Positions 32,759 to 38,788 of a DNA stretch of 38,788 bases are shown here, piece after piece. Origin of the DNA: Methylobacterium sp. WL119 (GTDB lineage: Bacteria; Pseudomonadota; Alphaproteobacteria; Rhizobiales; Beijerinckiaceae); assembly GCF_008039875.1 (NCBI RefSeq), contig NZ_VRUU01000049.1, positions 1 to 38,788 of the forward strand, in the 5' to 3' direction. Numbering within the stretch: position 1 is the first letter of the stretch; every line of letters starts with the position of its first letter. Position numbers and translations under genes: made by a program. The notes under the pieces are model-generated. The model was not told the origin of the DNA, did not search any database, and worked only from the letters and a program-made list of their open reading frames with translations.

Positions 32759-33139
32759 ATGAGCGCATTCGACTATCGTAATTTCGACGACCGCCGCCAG
32801 AATTCCGCAGCCGCCAAGGCTGCCCTGCTCGCCAAGTTCAAGGCGCGCCCCCCGGCCGACGACCCCGAGATGATCGCCAAGGCTAAGGCCCGGGCCGAGC
32901 TCGTCCAGGCCCGCGAGACCCGTCTCCGCGAGCGCGAAGCCGCCCGCATCGCCGCCGAGAAGCAGGCCGCGGAAGAGAAGCGCGCCCGCGAGGAGGCCGA
33001 GCTCGCCGCCCAAATCGCCCGCGAGGCCGCCGAGGCCGCGGCGTTGCAGGAGCGCAAGGCCGCCGAGCTCGCCGCGAAGAAGGAACTCCGCGACGCCCGC
33101 TATGCCGCCCGCAAGGCCAAGGTGAAGACCAAGCGCTGA
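32759..33139 (+). CDS. DUF6481-like Lys/Ala-rich coiled-coil protein
   Basis: A 126-residue, highly charged protein. The N-terminus (FDYRNFDDRRQNSAAAKAALL then KFKARPPADDPEM) matches small alphaproteobacterial proteins annotated DUF6481. From about residue 38 to the end it is one long helix rich in Ala, Glu, Arg and Lys, likely a coiled coil, ending in a basic KAKVKTKR tail. No signal peptide or membrane segment is present. The basic tail and helix suggest nucleic-acid or ribosome contact, but no function is known. It follows the cold shock gene as a separate unit and has two hairpins after its stop. Confidence 0.78.
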   Translation: MSAFDYRNFDDRRQNSAAAKAALLAKFKARPPADDPEMIAKAKARAELVQARETRLREREAARIAAEKQAAEEKRAREEAELAAQIAREAAEAAALQERKAAELAAKKELRDARYAARKAKVKTKR

Positions 33140-33172
33140 CGCGGACGCCGCGTCGTATCGGCCGCCAGACAG

Positions 33173-33197
33173 CGCCGTCCGCCCGCCGCGGACGGCG
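33173..33197 (+). terminator. Terminator after the DUF6481-like gene
   Basis: A perfect 10-bp stem CGCCGTCCGC / GCGGACGGCG with a 5-nt loop is followed by TTGCCGTTTCTT. A smaller 7-bp hairpin (33138-33154) lies right at the stop codon. Confidence 0.7.
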
Positions 33198-33268
33198 TTG
33201 CCGTTTCTTCCGGACCTTCGCGCCTCGCGCGGCCGTCCCGCCTGTCCGCAGACCGCCGAAGAGGAAAC

Positions 33269-33580
33269 ATGATCGAGCGGCATTTCCGACGGCGTGCGTG
33301 CCGGGCCGGCATCGGGCTGGCCGCGATGCTCGTCACCCCCGCGCTCGCGCAGCCGGACGATCGGGTCGCGGCCTGCGATACCCTCGTGTCGCTCCGCCTC
33401 CTTACGACCGCCGCCCCCGACCGCGCCGCCGCCCTCGCCCAGGCCGGCAGCCGGCCCGGCTGCAAGGCGATCCGGCGCGCCGACGTCGGCGCGGTCGAGC
33501 ACCGCGCGATGATCGGCGGCGCGCCGTTCGAATGCCTCGCGGTGAAGGGCGAGCCGGCCTGCCTCTGGGTTCAGCCTTGA
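33269..33580 (+). CDS. Secreted four-cysteine protein, unknown function (paralogue B)
   Basis: A 103-residue exported protein with an Arg-rich n-region and hydrophobic core, cut near ALA-QP. GAGGAA precedes ATG 33269 by four bases. The mature domain has the same four-Cys frame as the gene at 22959-23381: AACDTLVSLRLL, RPGCKAIRRAD, FECLAVKG and ACLW, with the shared APDRAAALA/APDEAAALA segment after the first Cys. It lacks the linker and basic tail of that paralogue. Two disulfides are likely. Function unknown; it stands alone between a terminator and a convergent small gene. Confidence 0.75.
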   Translation: MIERHFRRRACRAGIGLAAMLVTPALAQPDDRVAACDTLVSLRLLTTAAPDRAAALAQAGSRPGCKAIRRADVGAVEHRAMIGGAPFECLAVKGEPACLWVQP

Positions 33581-33735
33581 GGAGCTGAAGTCAGGATGAC
33601 GGCCTGCGGGTCGGTCGATGCGTCGCGCCGAGATGCGGGGAGGCGCCGGCAGCCGTCCTGCTTCGGCTCACCCCGGCGGCGGGCGCATCGCCGGGACCGT
33701 CGTCGACGCCTCACCCCCATCGGGGCGGGTCGGCC

Positions 33736-33945
33736 TCAGACGCTGAGCGGCGCGCCGATGCGGGCACGCAGCTGAAGCCGCAGGTTCTCGTTGGCGTTGC
33801 CCTCGGCGTCGAGGGCCGACATCAGGCGCAGGAGCTGGCTGATCGGCGTGGCGCGGCTCTGGACCGCCTCCGCGATCCGCTCGTGGAGAGGCCTGTCGCT
33901 GCAGGGATTCCAGGTCTGTACGCTGGTCTCGGCCGTCTGACGCAT
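33736..33945 (-). CDS. Small hypothetical protein
   Basis: A 69-residue cytoplasmic protein with no signal peptide. It starts MRQTAETSVQTWNP and continues as probable helices (HERIAEAVQSRATPISQLLRLMSAL). AAGGA lies about 13 nt before the ATG at 33945. It converges on the paralogue B gene with 155 nt between. Codon use fits the genome, but I recognise no family. Confidence 0.55.
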   Translation of the reverse strand: MRQTAETSVQTWNPCSDRPLHERIAEAVQSRATPISQLLRLMSALDAEGNANENLRLQLRARIGAPLSV

Positions 33946-34122
33946 GATCCGCCCCGTCCTTAGAAGGATCCCAGGAAGTTCCGGCGGGGTGGCTACGCCT
34001 TTCGCGCCACCCGCGCCAGTCTTATCCTGCGTTGTCCGTAGCCGGCGCGAGACCGCGTCGCATCCGGGCCACACGCATGCCAGGATTGCGGGGACAATTG
34101 CGGGCGCGCACCGGATTCGACG

Positions 34123-34797
34123 TCAGATCGTCTTGCGCTTTGCCAGCGGCGAGGATTCGAAGTCTTCGAGCAGGTGCTGTGGGCTGCGATAGATCGCGAT
34201 GCAGCCGGCCGCCTTCAGGTCGGTTTCGGGGAACCCGCCGCACAGCAGGCCGACGGTGGCGAGCCCGGCCTTGCCGGCGGCCTGCGCATCGTAGGGCGTG
34301 TCGCCCAGGACCACGATCTCGGCGCGGTCGATGCCTTCGAGCCGCTTCAGCGCCGCCTCGAAGATGTCGGGATGGGGCTTCGAGCGCTCGGCGTCGTCCG
34401 AGCTCGTCGCCGCGTCGACGAGGTCCGCGATGCCGAGCACGTCCTGGTAGTGCTCGACCTCGCTGCGCTTGCCCGAGGAGGCCAGCGCGATCGTCGTGCC
34501 GTCGGCGCGGATCCGCTCGAACAGGGCGCGCACGCCCGGGAACGGCTTCACCCGGTCGCGGTAGGCGCGCTTGAACAGGTCGGAGCGGTAGGCCTCGATC
34601 GCCTCGCCCTGGTCGCGCAGCTGCGCCTCCGACAGGAAGACCGGCATCAGCTCGTCGCCGCCCTTGCCGATCTGGCTGCGGACCTTGGCGACGTCGGTCT
34701 CGACGCCGAAGTAGCGGAAGGCCTCGACCCAGGCCTCCGCGTGAAGGTCGACGCTGTCGAGCAGCGTCCCGTCGATGTCGAAGATCGCGGCTTTCAT
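34123..34797 (-). CDS. HAD-superfamily phosphatase (phosphoglycolate phosphatase/CbbY-like)
   Basis: A 224-residue cytoplasmic hydrolase with all four HAD motifs: DIDGTLLDS at the start (nucleophile D7 and acid D9), ASSGK in the middle, the motif III Lys in RSKPHPDIF and VLGDTPYDAQAA as motif IV. The helical cap lies between residues 15 and 90, placing it in subfamily I with Gph, CbbY and beta-phosphoglucomutase. Substrate cannot be assigned. It is the second gene of a pair; its start is four bases after the stop of the small secreted gene. Confidence 0.88.
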   Translation of the reverse strand: MKAAIFDIDGTLLDSVDLHAEAWVEAFRYFGVETDVAKVRSQIGKGGDELMPVFLSEAQLRDQGEAIEAYRSDLFKRAYRDRVKPFPGVRALFERIRADGTTIALASSGKRSEVEHYQDVLGIADLVDAATSSDDAERSKPHPDIFEAALKRLEGIDRAEIVVLGDTPYDAQAAGKAGLATVGLLCGGFPETDLKAAGCIAIYRSPQHLLEDFESSPLAKRKTI

Positions 34798-34801
34798 CGG
34801 C

Positions 34802-35092
34802 TCAGCGCGGGATCGGGACGAGGCGCAGGCCGTCGTCGGGCAGCAGGTTGCGCGTGGGGCCGCCGGTCTGCTGGCCGCGGCCCTGCTGGTAATAGGGCAG
34901 CTCCGGCCGCCGGTCGTTGTCGCCGCCGGAATCGTAGGCCCAGGCCGGCTGCCAGGGCGCGCGGCCGCCGACGGTGATCGGCACGGTCTCGCCGAGCGGG
35001 CCAGCCGGCGCGCGGTCGCGATAGACCTGCGCCTGCGCGGCGGCCGGGACGGCGAGCAGGGCGAGCAGAAGGCCGGCTGTGCGGAGCGTCAT
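34802..35092 (-). CDS. Small secreted protein upstream of the HAD phosphatase
   Basis: A 96-residue exported protein. The signal peptide is about residues 1-22 (cut after AQA). The mature part is rich in Pro, Gly, Asp and Arg, with Tyr/Trp residues, low in predicted regular structure, and has no cysteine. GAGG lies near the ATG on the minus strand. Four bases separate its stop from the HAD gene, so they are cotranscribed, though one is periplasmic and the other cytoplasmic. I know no family. Confidence 0.65.
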   Translation of the reverse strand: MTLRTAGLLLALLAVPAAAQAQVYRDRAPAGPLGETVPITVGGRAPWQPAWAYDSGGDNDRRPELPYYQQGRGQQTGGPTRNLLPDDGLRLVPIPR

Positions 35093-35208
35093 CGGGTCCT
35101 CGTGTCGGAAAGGGCGGCGCGCGGGGCGCGCGCGTATCCCGGCCGGTGCAGGGTTCTCGTCGGACAACGGCACAGCTTCGCCGCCGTTCCACGGCCCTCG
35201 TCGCGCAC

Positions 35209-36525
35209 TCACGCCGCCGGCGCCTCCGTCCGCGGATGGACGTGCCAGACATAGGCGCACAGGAGCGCCACCGGCACGCCGATCAGCGCCGTGCCGACGA
35301 AGAACCAGGCGAAGCCGACATCGGCGATGATGAAGCCGGAGGCGCCGGCCAGCAGGCTGCCGGGGAGCGCGCACAGCGAGGTCAGCAGCGCGTACTGGCT
35401 GGCAGCGTGCTCGCTCGCGGCCAGCGACGACATGTAGGTGATCAGCACGATCGAGGCGAAGGCGTAGGCGAAGCTGTCGACGCTGACGGCGATCGCGAAG
35501 GTCCAGAACGCCGCTCCCCCGTCACCGCCGTGGATCGCGAGGTAGGCGAGCGCGAGGTGCGAGGCCGAGCCGAACACGGTGCCCGCGACGAGGCTCGCGA
35601 GGATCCCGATCCGCGGCACGACGAAGCTCGCCAGGAACGTGCCGGCCAGCGCGACGCCGAAGCCGAACAGCTTGGTCACCGTGGCGATGTCGGTGTTGGA
35701 GTAGTGCAGGCTCTTGAACAGCGGCATCGCCATCGCGCTCGACACGTAGCCGGGCATGCGGAAGCCCGCGACCATCACGAGGATCGGCACCGCCATCGGC
35801 CCGAGCCGCGTCACCAGCTCGCGGATCGGCGCGACCACGGTCTCGACGAAGCCGGCGCGCTCGTGCGTCGCGGGCCGGGCGGGTTCCGGCTCGGGGGCGA
35901 TCAGGGCCGCGATCATCCCGGGCGCCATCAGCACGGCCATGCACAGGTAGGCGGCGCGCCAGCCGTAGGCGTCGGCGAGGTAGAGCGCCCCGGCGCCCGC
36001 CGCGAGGTTGCCGACCCGCCAGCCGACCTCGGCGAAGGACGACATCAGCGCCTGCCGCTCGGGCGCCACCGCGGTGATGCGCCAGCCGTCGATCACCACG
36101 TCCTGGGTCGCGCCGGCGAATCCCAGCGCCAGCGAGAACACCACCGTCCAGGCGAGGAAGTCGGCCGGGTCGCCGAAGGCGATGCCGGCGAGCGTCAGCG
36201 CCACGCCGAGCTGCGTCGCCACGATCCAGCCGCGCCGCCGCCCGAGCCAGCGCCCGAGGATCGGGGCGTCGTAGCGGTCGAGGAACGGCGCCCAGAGGAA
36301 CTTGAACTTGTAGGCCAGCGTCAGCTCGCTCAGCAGCCCGAGGATGCCGATCGGCACCTTCGCCTCCGACAGCCACGCCGACTGCGTGACGTAGACCAGC
36401 AGGAACGGAAGCCCGGAGCTGAAGCCGAGCCCGAGCATCGCCACGATGCGGCGATCCGCGAGGTGGGTCAGGACCAACGGCTTGGCGGATGCGGGCGCGT
36501 CGGCCCCGCTCACGGCGTCTGGCAT
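35209..36525 (-). CDS. ampG: AmpG-like muropeptide permease (MFS)
   Basis: Inner-membrane transporter of 438 residues with about 12-14 hydrophobic helices. The AmpG subfamily is indicated by GFSSGLPFLLVYVTQSAWL in helix 1, TLAYKFKFLWAPFLDRYDAP between helices 2 and 3, and SLALGFAGATQDVVIDGWRI in helix 4. AmpG imports anhydromuropeptides released during peptidoglycan turnover and is needed for AmpC beta-lactamase induction where ampR-ampC exist; no such genes are here. ATG 36525 is chosen as the first methionine giving a short cytoplasmic N-terminus; family boundaries start soon after. Confidence 0.86.
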   Translation of the reverse strand: MPDAVSGADAPASAKPLVLTHLADRRIVAMLGLGFSSGLPFLLVYVTQSAWLSEAKVPIGILGLLSELTLAYKFKFLWAPFLDRYDAPILGRWLGRRRGWIVATQLGVALTLAGIAFGDPADFLAWTVVFSLALGFAGATQDVVIDGWRITAVAPERQALMSSFAEVGWRVGNLAAGAGALYLADAYGWRAAYLCMAVLMAPGMIAALIAPEPEPARPATHERAGFVETVVAPIRELVTRLGPMAVPILVMVAGFRMPGYVSSAMAMPLFKSLHYSNTDIATVTKLFGFGVALAGTFLASFVVPRIGILASLVAGTVFGSASHLALAYLAIHGGDGGAAFWTFAIAVSVDSFAYAFASIVLITYMSSLAASEHAASQYALLTSLCALPGSLLAGASGFIIADVGFAWFFVGTALIGVPVALLCAYVWHVHPRTEAPAA

Positions 36526-36656
36526 GCGAACCACAACCCCTGGCTTACGGAGATTCGGGGATCCGTCCCTCGCGCCTGCAGGATCGGCGTATCCCGCATC
36601 CGGGGCCATCCGGGAAGGGGGCATCCGGGAAGGTGCCGAGCGGGTCCTCGAAACGG

Positions 36657-36692
36657 CAAGAGCCCGCCCCTCGGTCGAGGGGCGGGCTCTTG
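36657..36692 (-). terminator. Terminator downstream of the DUF2934 gene
   Basis: A perfect 16-bp stem (36657-36672 with 36677-36692) with a GGTC loop ends the minus-strand gene at 36722, 30 nt after its stop. Being symmetrical it could act both ways. Just beyond it, CATCCGGG occurs three times (36598-36629), probably a local duplication. Confidence 0.8.
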
Positions 36693-36721
36693 CGGTCGAG
36701 TTTCGAGGCCTCGGCGGCGGC

Positions 36722-37144
36722 TCAGTGCAGGCTGGCGCCGGTCGTGGCGCGGGCGGCTTTTGGCTTGGCGGCGAGGCTGGCGGCCGCGAGCGCCTTCGGA
36801 GCCTTGGGGGCCGCGATCTTGGACGCCGCAGCCTTCGGGGCCGGCTTGGCGGCAGCGGTCTTGCTGGCAGCGGTCTTGCCGGCAGCGGTCTTGGCGGCAG
36901 GCTTCGCGGCGGCCTCGGCGGGCTTCGCAATGGCCTTGGCGCGGCTGGCGCGGGGCTTCAGGGTCTTGGCCGGGCTCGGGGCGAGGCTGGTCTCGGCGAC
37001 GGCCTCGATCGTCAGGATCGGCGCGGGCGCGGCGATCTCGGCTTCGGCGCGCAGCCAGTGGGCGTCCGCCCGGCCGTGGATGCGGCCTTCGTCCTCCCAG
37101 ATGTAGTAGGCGCGCTCGCGCACCCGGTGCTCGATCAGGTCCAT
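36722..37144 (-). CDS. DUF2934 protein with histone-H1-like Ala/Lys/Pro tail
   Basis: A 140-residue protein. Residues 5-35 form a DUF2934 motif (RVRERAYYIWEDEG, then H-GRADAHWLRAE). From about residue 60 to the end it is a low-complexity tail of Ala, Lys and Pro with KTAA and KPA repeats, as in histone-H1-like bacterial proteins, strongly basic and probably disordered and DNA-binding. Part of the tail is encoded by three 15-bp direct repeats. A perfect CtrA-type box lies 47-62 nt upstream of its start, so cell-cycle control is likely. The function of DUF2934 is unknown. Confidence 0.8.
   Translation of the reverse strand: MDLIEHRVRERAYYIWEDEGRIHGRADAHWLRAEAEIAAPAPILTIEAVAETSLAPSPAKTLKPRASRAKAIAKPAEAAAKPAAKTAAGKTAASKTAAAKPAPKAAASKIAAPKAPKALAAASLAAKPKAARATTGASLH
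36851..36895. repeat. In-frame 15-bp tandem repeat in the basic tail
   Basis: Three copies of GGCAGCGGTCTTG plus two variable bases start at 36851, 36866 and 36881. Each adds one five-residue unit of the KTAA type. In-frame unit length lets copy number vary without a frameshift. Confidence 0.8.
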
Positions 37145-37190
37145 GTCTCGTCTCCCGTTGCTGTCCCGGGGAAACGATGAAAGCCGGTGG

Positions 37191-37206
37191 TTAAGGCAGG
37201 GTTAAC
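37191..37206. promoter_or_regulatory. CtrA-type box upstream of the DUF2934 gene
   Basis: TTAAGGCAGGGTTAAC is a full TTAA-N7-TTAA match with the 3' C. It lies 47-62 nt before the start codon at 37144. Confidence 0.65.
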
Positions 37207-37256
37207 GGGTGTTGCGGTGCGAAGCCGGCGCGAATCCGTGCGCCAGCGCGGGGTCG

Positions 37257-37517
37257 TCAGCGCTTCGACAGGCGGAGCGCGTTCGCCCGGACCTTGCGCC
37301 GGTAGCCGGCGATGACCTTGGCGGTCGAGGCGCCGGACGCCATCATCAGCGCGGCTTCGCCCGCCGCCACGACCTTCTCGGTGACCATGCGCTGCGCCTC
37401 GGCCTGGCCGACGGCCCCGCCCGCCGAGAGCATCATCAGCCGCATGCCGATCACCTGCTGCGATTCGAACGCCAGCATCGTGGCGTCCATCCCGAGCTTG
37501 AACCAAGAACCGTACAT
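37257..37517 (-). CDS. Small phasin-like protein
   Basis: An 86-residue helical protein beginning MYGSWFKLGMDATMLAFESQ. It continues with an amphipathic helix (VIGMRLMMLSAGG, then a QAEAQRMVTEKVVAAGEAAL segment) and a basic end (YRRKVRANALRLSKR). The arrangement of methionine-rich amphipathic helix and TEKV...A segment resembles the phasin-like proteins that coat polyhydroxybutyrate granules, and close relatives occur in Methylobacteriaceae. No signal peptide. It is a standalone gene between the CtrA box and a 106-bp GC-rich gap. Confidence 0.6.
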   Translation of the reverse strand: MYGSWFKLGMDATMLAFESQQVIGMRLMMLSAGGAVGQAEAQRMVTEKVVAAGEAALMMASGASTAKVIAGYRRKVRANALRLSKR

Positions 37518-37623
37518 GCGTTGACACTCCAGGCGAGGCGCGCGCGACGAGCGGCACCGGCGCGCCGCGGGTTCCCTCCGCGCGGCACCGGTGCCGTATC
37601 CGGCCCGACGAGAAAGAGGGGCT

Positions 37624-38028
37624 TCAGTCGAAGCTGCGGCCCTTGGCGGCCGAGCCGCCGAGGCTGATCTTCTTGGCAGGCCCGCCGAGGCTGACCTTCT
37701 TCGGCTTGGGCGCGCCGGCCTCGACCACCGGGACGGGGGCGGGCGCGGGCTTGAGGTGCGCCTGCCCGTGGATCACCGATCCGACCTCGCCGGCGACCCG
37801 GATCAGGTCCTCGCGCTCGCAGGCGCGGGCCACCTTCAGGCCGAGCTGGTGCATGTGGCTCTTGCCGTAGAGGTAGGCGGCGAGCTGTGCCCGCTTCAGC
37901 GGCGCGATGCCGGCGACGATCTCGGGGAAGTCGTACTCGTCGGCCCGGTAGACCTCGCCGAGCAGTTCCAGGGAGACCGGGCAGGCGGCATCGGGCTCGG
38001 CGCCGCTGGTTGGATGGGCTTGGGTCAT
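37624..38028 (-). CDS. Hypothetical protein with KK-I/V-SLGG repeat tail
   Basis: A 134-residue cytoplasmic protein. The first 90 residues appear helical and globular (VSLELLGEVYRADEYDFPEIV and later AQLAAYLYGKSHMHQLGLKVAR); the tail is Pro/Lys-rich with two near-identical motifs KKVSLGG and KKISLGG. Its ATG overlaps the stop of the upstream secreted protein gene by four bases (ATGA), so the two are translated together. I recognise no family. Confidence 0.65.
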   Translation of the reverse strand: MTQAHPTSGAEPDAACPVSLELLGEVYRADEYDFPEIVAGIAPLKRAQLAAYLYGKSHMHQLGLKVARACEREDLIRVAGEVGSVIHGQAHLKPAPAPVPVVEAGAPKPKKVSLGGPAKKISLGGSAAKGRSFD

Positions 38029-38489
38029 GGATCACCTCGGGTCGATGTCGGGTCCGCGGCGGGGCCGGCGGCCGCGTCGGGGGAAGGTTCGGCCGGAGCG
38101 AGCGCGGCGCGCGCGCTCTCCGGCGGGGTGGCGGGCCGCGGCCGGTCCGGCCGCAGGGGCGTCGGCGCCGGCGGCCGTCCGAGGCAGCCGGTGCAGACCG
38201 AGGCGATCGCGATGTTCGCGCGGACGGTGCTGCGCTCCCACACCGCCTCGCGCGCCGCCCGCGCCGCCGCGATCTCCGGATCGACCCCGCCGGAGCCGAG
38301 CGCGGGCGGAGGCGCATCCGAGGGGCGGATGCGCAGGAAGAGCGGTTCCTGCGCCGAGGCGGGCCCGATCGCAAGGGGACCGATCGCAAGGGGACCGATC
38401 GCAAGGGGCCCGATCATAAGGGGCAGGCTCACGAGGGCGAGCGCCGGGGCGAGCCACAGGACGGGCCGCGAATCGGACCAGCAGGTCAT
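38025..38489 (-). CDS. Secreted protein with repeat-encoded signal peptide
   Basis: A 154-residue exported protein. The signal peptide is long (about 46 residues, cut after ASA), and its hydrophobic core consists of repeats of IGPLA encoded by four 15-bp units. The mature part has a short helix (AAARAAREAVWERSTVRANIAIASV), the pair CTGC and a Pro/Ala/Asp-rich tail. It is the first gene of a two-gene operon and lies 57 nt from a CtrA-type box. Function unknown; the CTGC pair could bind a metal or form a disulfide. Confidence 0.65.
   Translation of the reverse strand: MTCWSDSRPVLWLAPALALVSLPLMIGPLAIGPLAIGPLAIGPASAQEPLFLRIRPSDAPPPALGSGGVDPEIAAARAAREAVWERSTVRANIAIASVCTGCLGRPPAPTPLRPDRPRPATPPESARAALAPAEPSPDAAAGPAADPTSTRGDP
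38365..38424. repeat. 15-bp tandem repeat, four copies, coding the signal-peptide core
   Basis: CCGATCGCAAGGGGA is repeated at 38365, 38380, 38395 (last base C) and, with changes, 38410. On the minus strand each unit codes one five-residue hydrophobic unit of the IGPLA type. Confidence 0.9.
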
Positions 38490-38545
38490 GCCTTCGAGAC
38501 CTCCCCTAGGCCGGTCGCGTCCGACGCTCCATCGAAGCGCCAGGG

Positions 38546-38561
38546 TTAACGTCGGCTTAAC
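38546..38561. promoter_or_regulatory. CtrA-type box between divergent genes (proximal to the secreted gene)
   Basis: TTAACGTCGGCTTAAC matches TTAA-N7-TTAA with the following C. It is 57-72 nt upstream of the minus-strand start at 38489. Confidence 0.6.
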
Positions 38562-38628
38562 GGTTGCGGTGCCGGACAGATCCCGTCCCGGGGCGGCGGC
38601 TGTGCGGCGGGGATGCGGCGTCGGCGCA

Positions 38629-38644
38629 TTAACCTTTCGTTAAC
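38629..38644. promoter_or_regulatory. CtrA-type box upstream of the last gene
   Basis: TTAACCTTTCGTTAAC matches TTAA-N7-TTAA with the following C and is also internally symmetrical. It is 43-58 nt upstream of the ATG at 38687. Confidence 0.65.
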
Positions 38645-38686
38645 TGTCCGGCGCTCAGCCTGGAGCAGGATTCGGAGGGCTGTTGC

Positions 38687-38788
38687 ATGGCGATCCTCGG
38701 GTTTGTCGAATGGCTCGGCCAGGGCGTCGCCGCGGCGCTCGCCGGATGCGCGGCGACGCCCTGGCCGAGCCATTCGACAAACCCGAGG
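38687..38788 (+). CDS. Start of a gene cut by the window end
   Basis: An open frame of 34 codons runs off the window. GGAGGG (38674-38679) is seven bases before ATG 38687, a very good ribosome site, and a CtrA-type box lies upstream. The first residues MAILGFVEWLGQGVAAALAG look like a hydrophobic helix. The remainder is read through the right arm of a perfect inverted repeat of the gene's own start, so those residues (from about codon 22) may not be genuine. Confidence 0.5.
   Translation, partial: MAILGFVEWLGQGVAAALAGCAATPWPSHSTNPR
38695..38788. repeat. Perfect 40-bp inverted repeat at the window end
   Basis: Bases 38695-38734 are the exact reverse complement of 38749-38788, with a 14-nt loop between. 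The right arm ends exactly at the last base, so the repeat may continue outside. It overlaps the first codons of the last gene. Confidence 0.95.

Overview
The window reads as chromosomal DNA of a GC-rich (about 70%, estimated by eye) alphaproteobacterium of the Hyphomicrobiales, most likely Methylobacterium or a close relative. The grounds are the ntrY-ntrX-hfq-hflX block, a lanmodulin-type EF-hand protein, a selC tRNA, GC-rich codon use throughout, small secreted and DUF families typical of this group, and CtrA-type boxes. I see no integrase, transposase, phage gene, CRISPR array or rRNA. It looks like core and lightly accessory chromosome rather than an island.

Layout. 1-2700: initiator tRNA with terminator, cobF (cobalamin ring methylation) and an SF2 helicase. 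2950-4750: a secreted Ig-like-fold protein and a GAF/HisKA_2 sensor kinase, both on the minus strand. 4970-8800: a three-subunit molybdenum aldehyde oxidoreductase of the PaoABC type. 9160-11920: a small secreted protein, then a beta-carbonic anhydrase with a SulP anion transporter. 12016-19061 (minus): membrane class III nucleotide cyclase, hflX, hfq, ntrX, ntrY. 19208-20345: tRNA-Sec (selC) and an AEC-family permease. 20400-24715: a metal-themed stretch with a ZnuD-like TonB receptor behind an operator-like AT-rich site, a 57-residue SmtA/BmtA metallothionein, a secreted four-cysteine protein, a peptide-deformylase homologue that has lost two of its three metal ligands, and a divergent lanmodulin. 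25380-31744 (minus): tamB and tamA. 32238-33945: cold shock protein, a DUF6481-like coiled-coil protein, a paralogue of the four-cysteine protein, and a small unknown. 34123-36525 (minus): HAD phosphatase, small secreted protein, AmpG-like permease. 36722-38788: four small minus-strand genes and the start of a plus-strand gene. Here three perfect TTAA-N7-TTAA boxes each lie about 45-70 nt upstream of a start codon.

How the genes may work together. The strongest functional cluster is metal handling: zinc entry (ZnuD-like), zinc buffering (metallothionein), a metal-ligand-poor deformylase paralogue and a periplasmic lanthanide-type binder lie within 4.3 kb. Each family assignment rests on sequence motifs; the idea that they form one physiological unit is inference. 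The selC gene implies at least one selenoprotein elsewhere in the genome; in methylotrophs formate dehydrogenase is the obvious candidate. The window ends exactly at the end of a perfect 40-bp inverted repeat that folds the start of the last gene back on itself, so the last ~40 bases should be treated as a possible assembly fold-back until checked.
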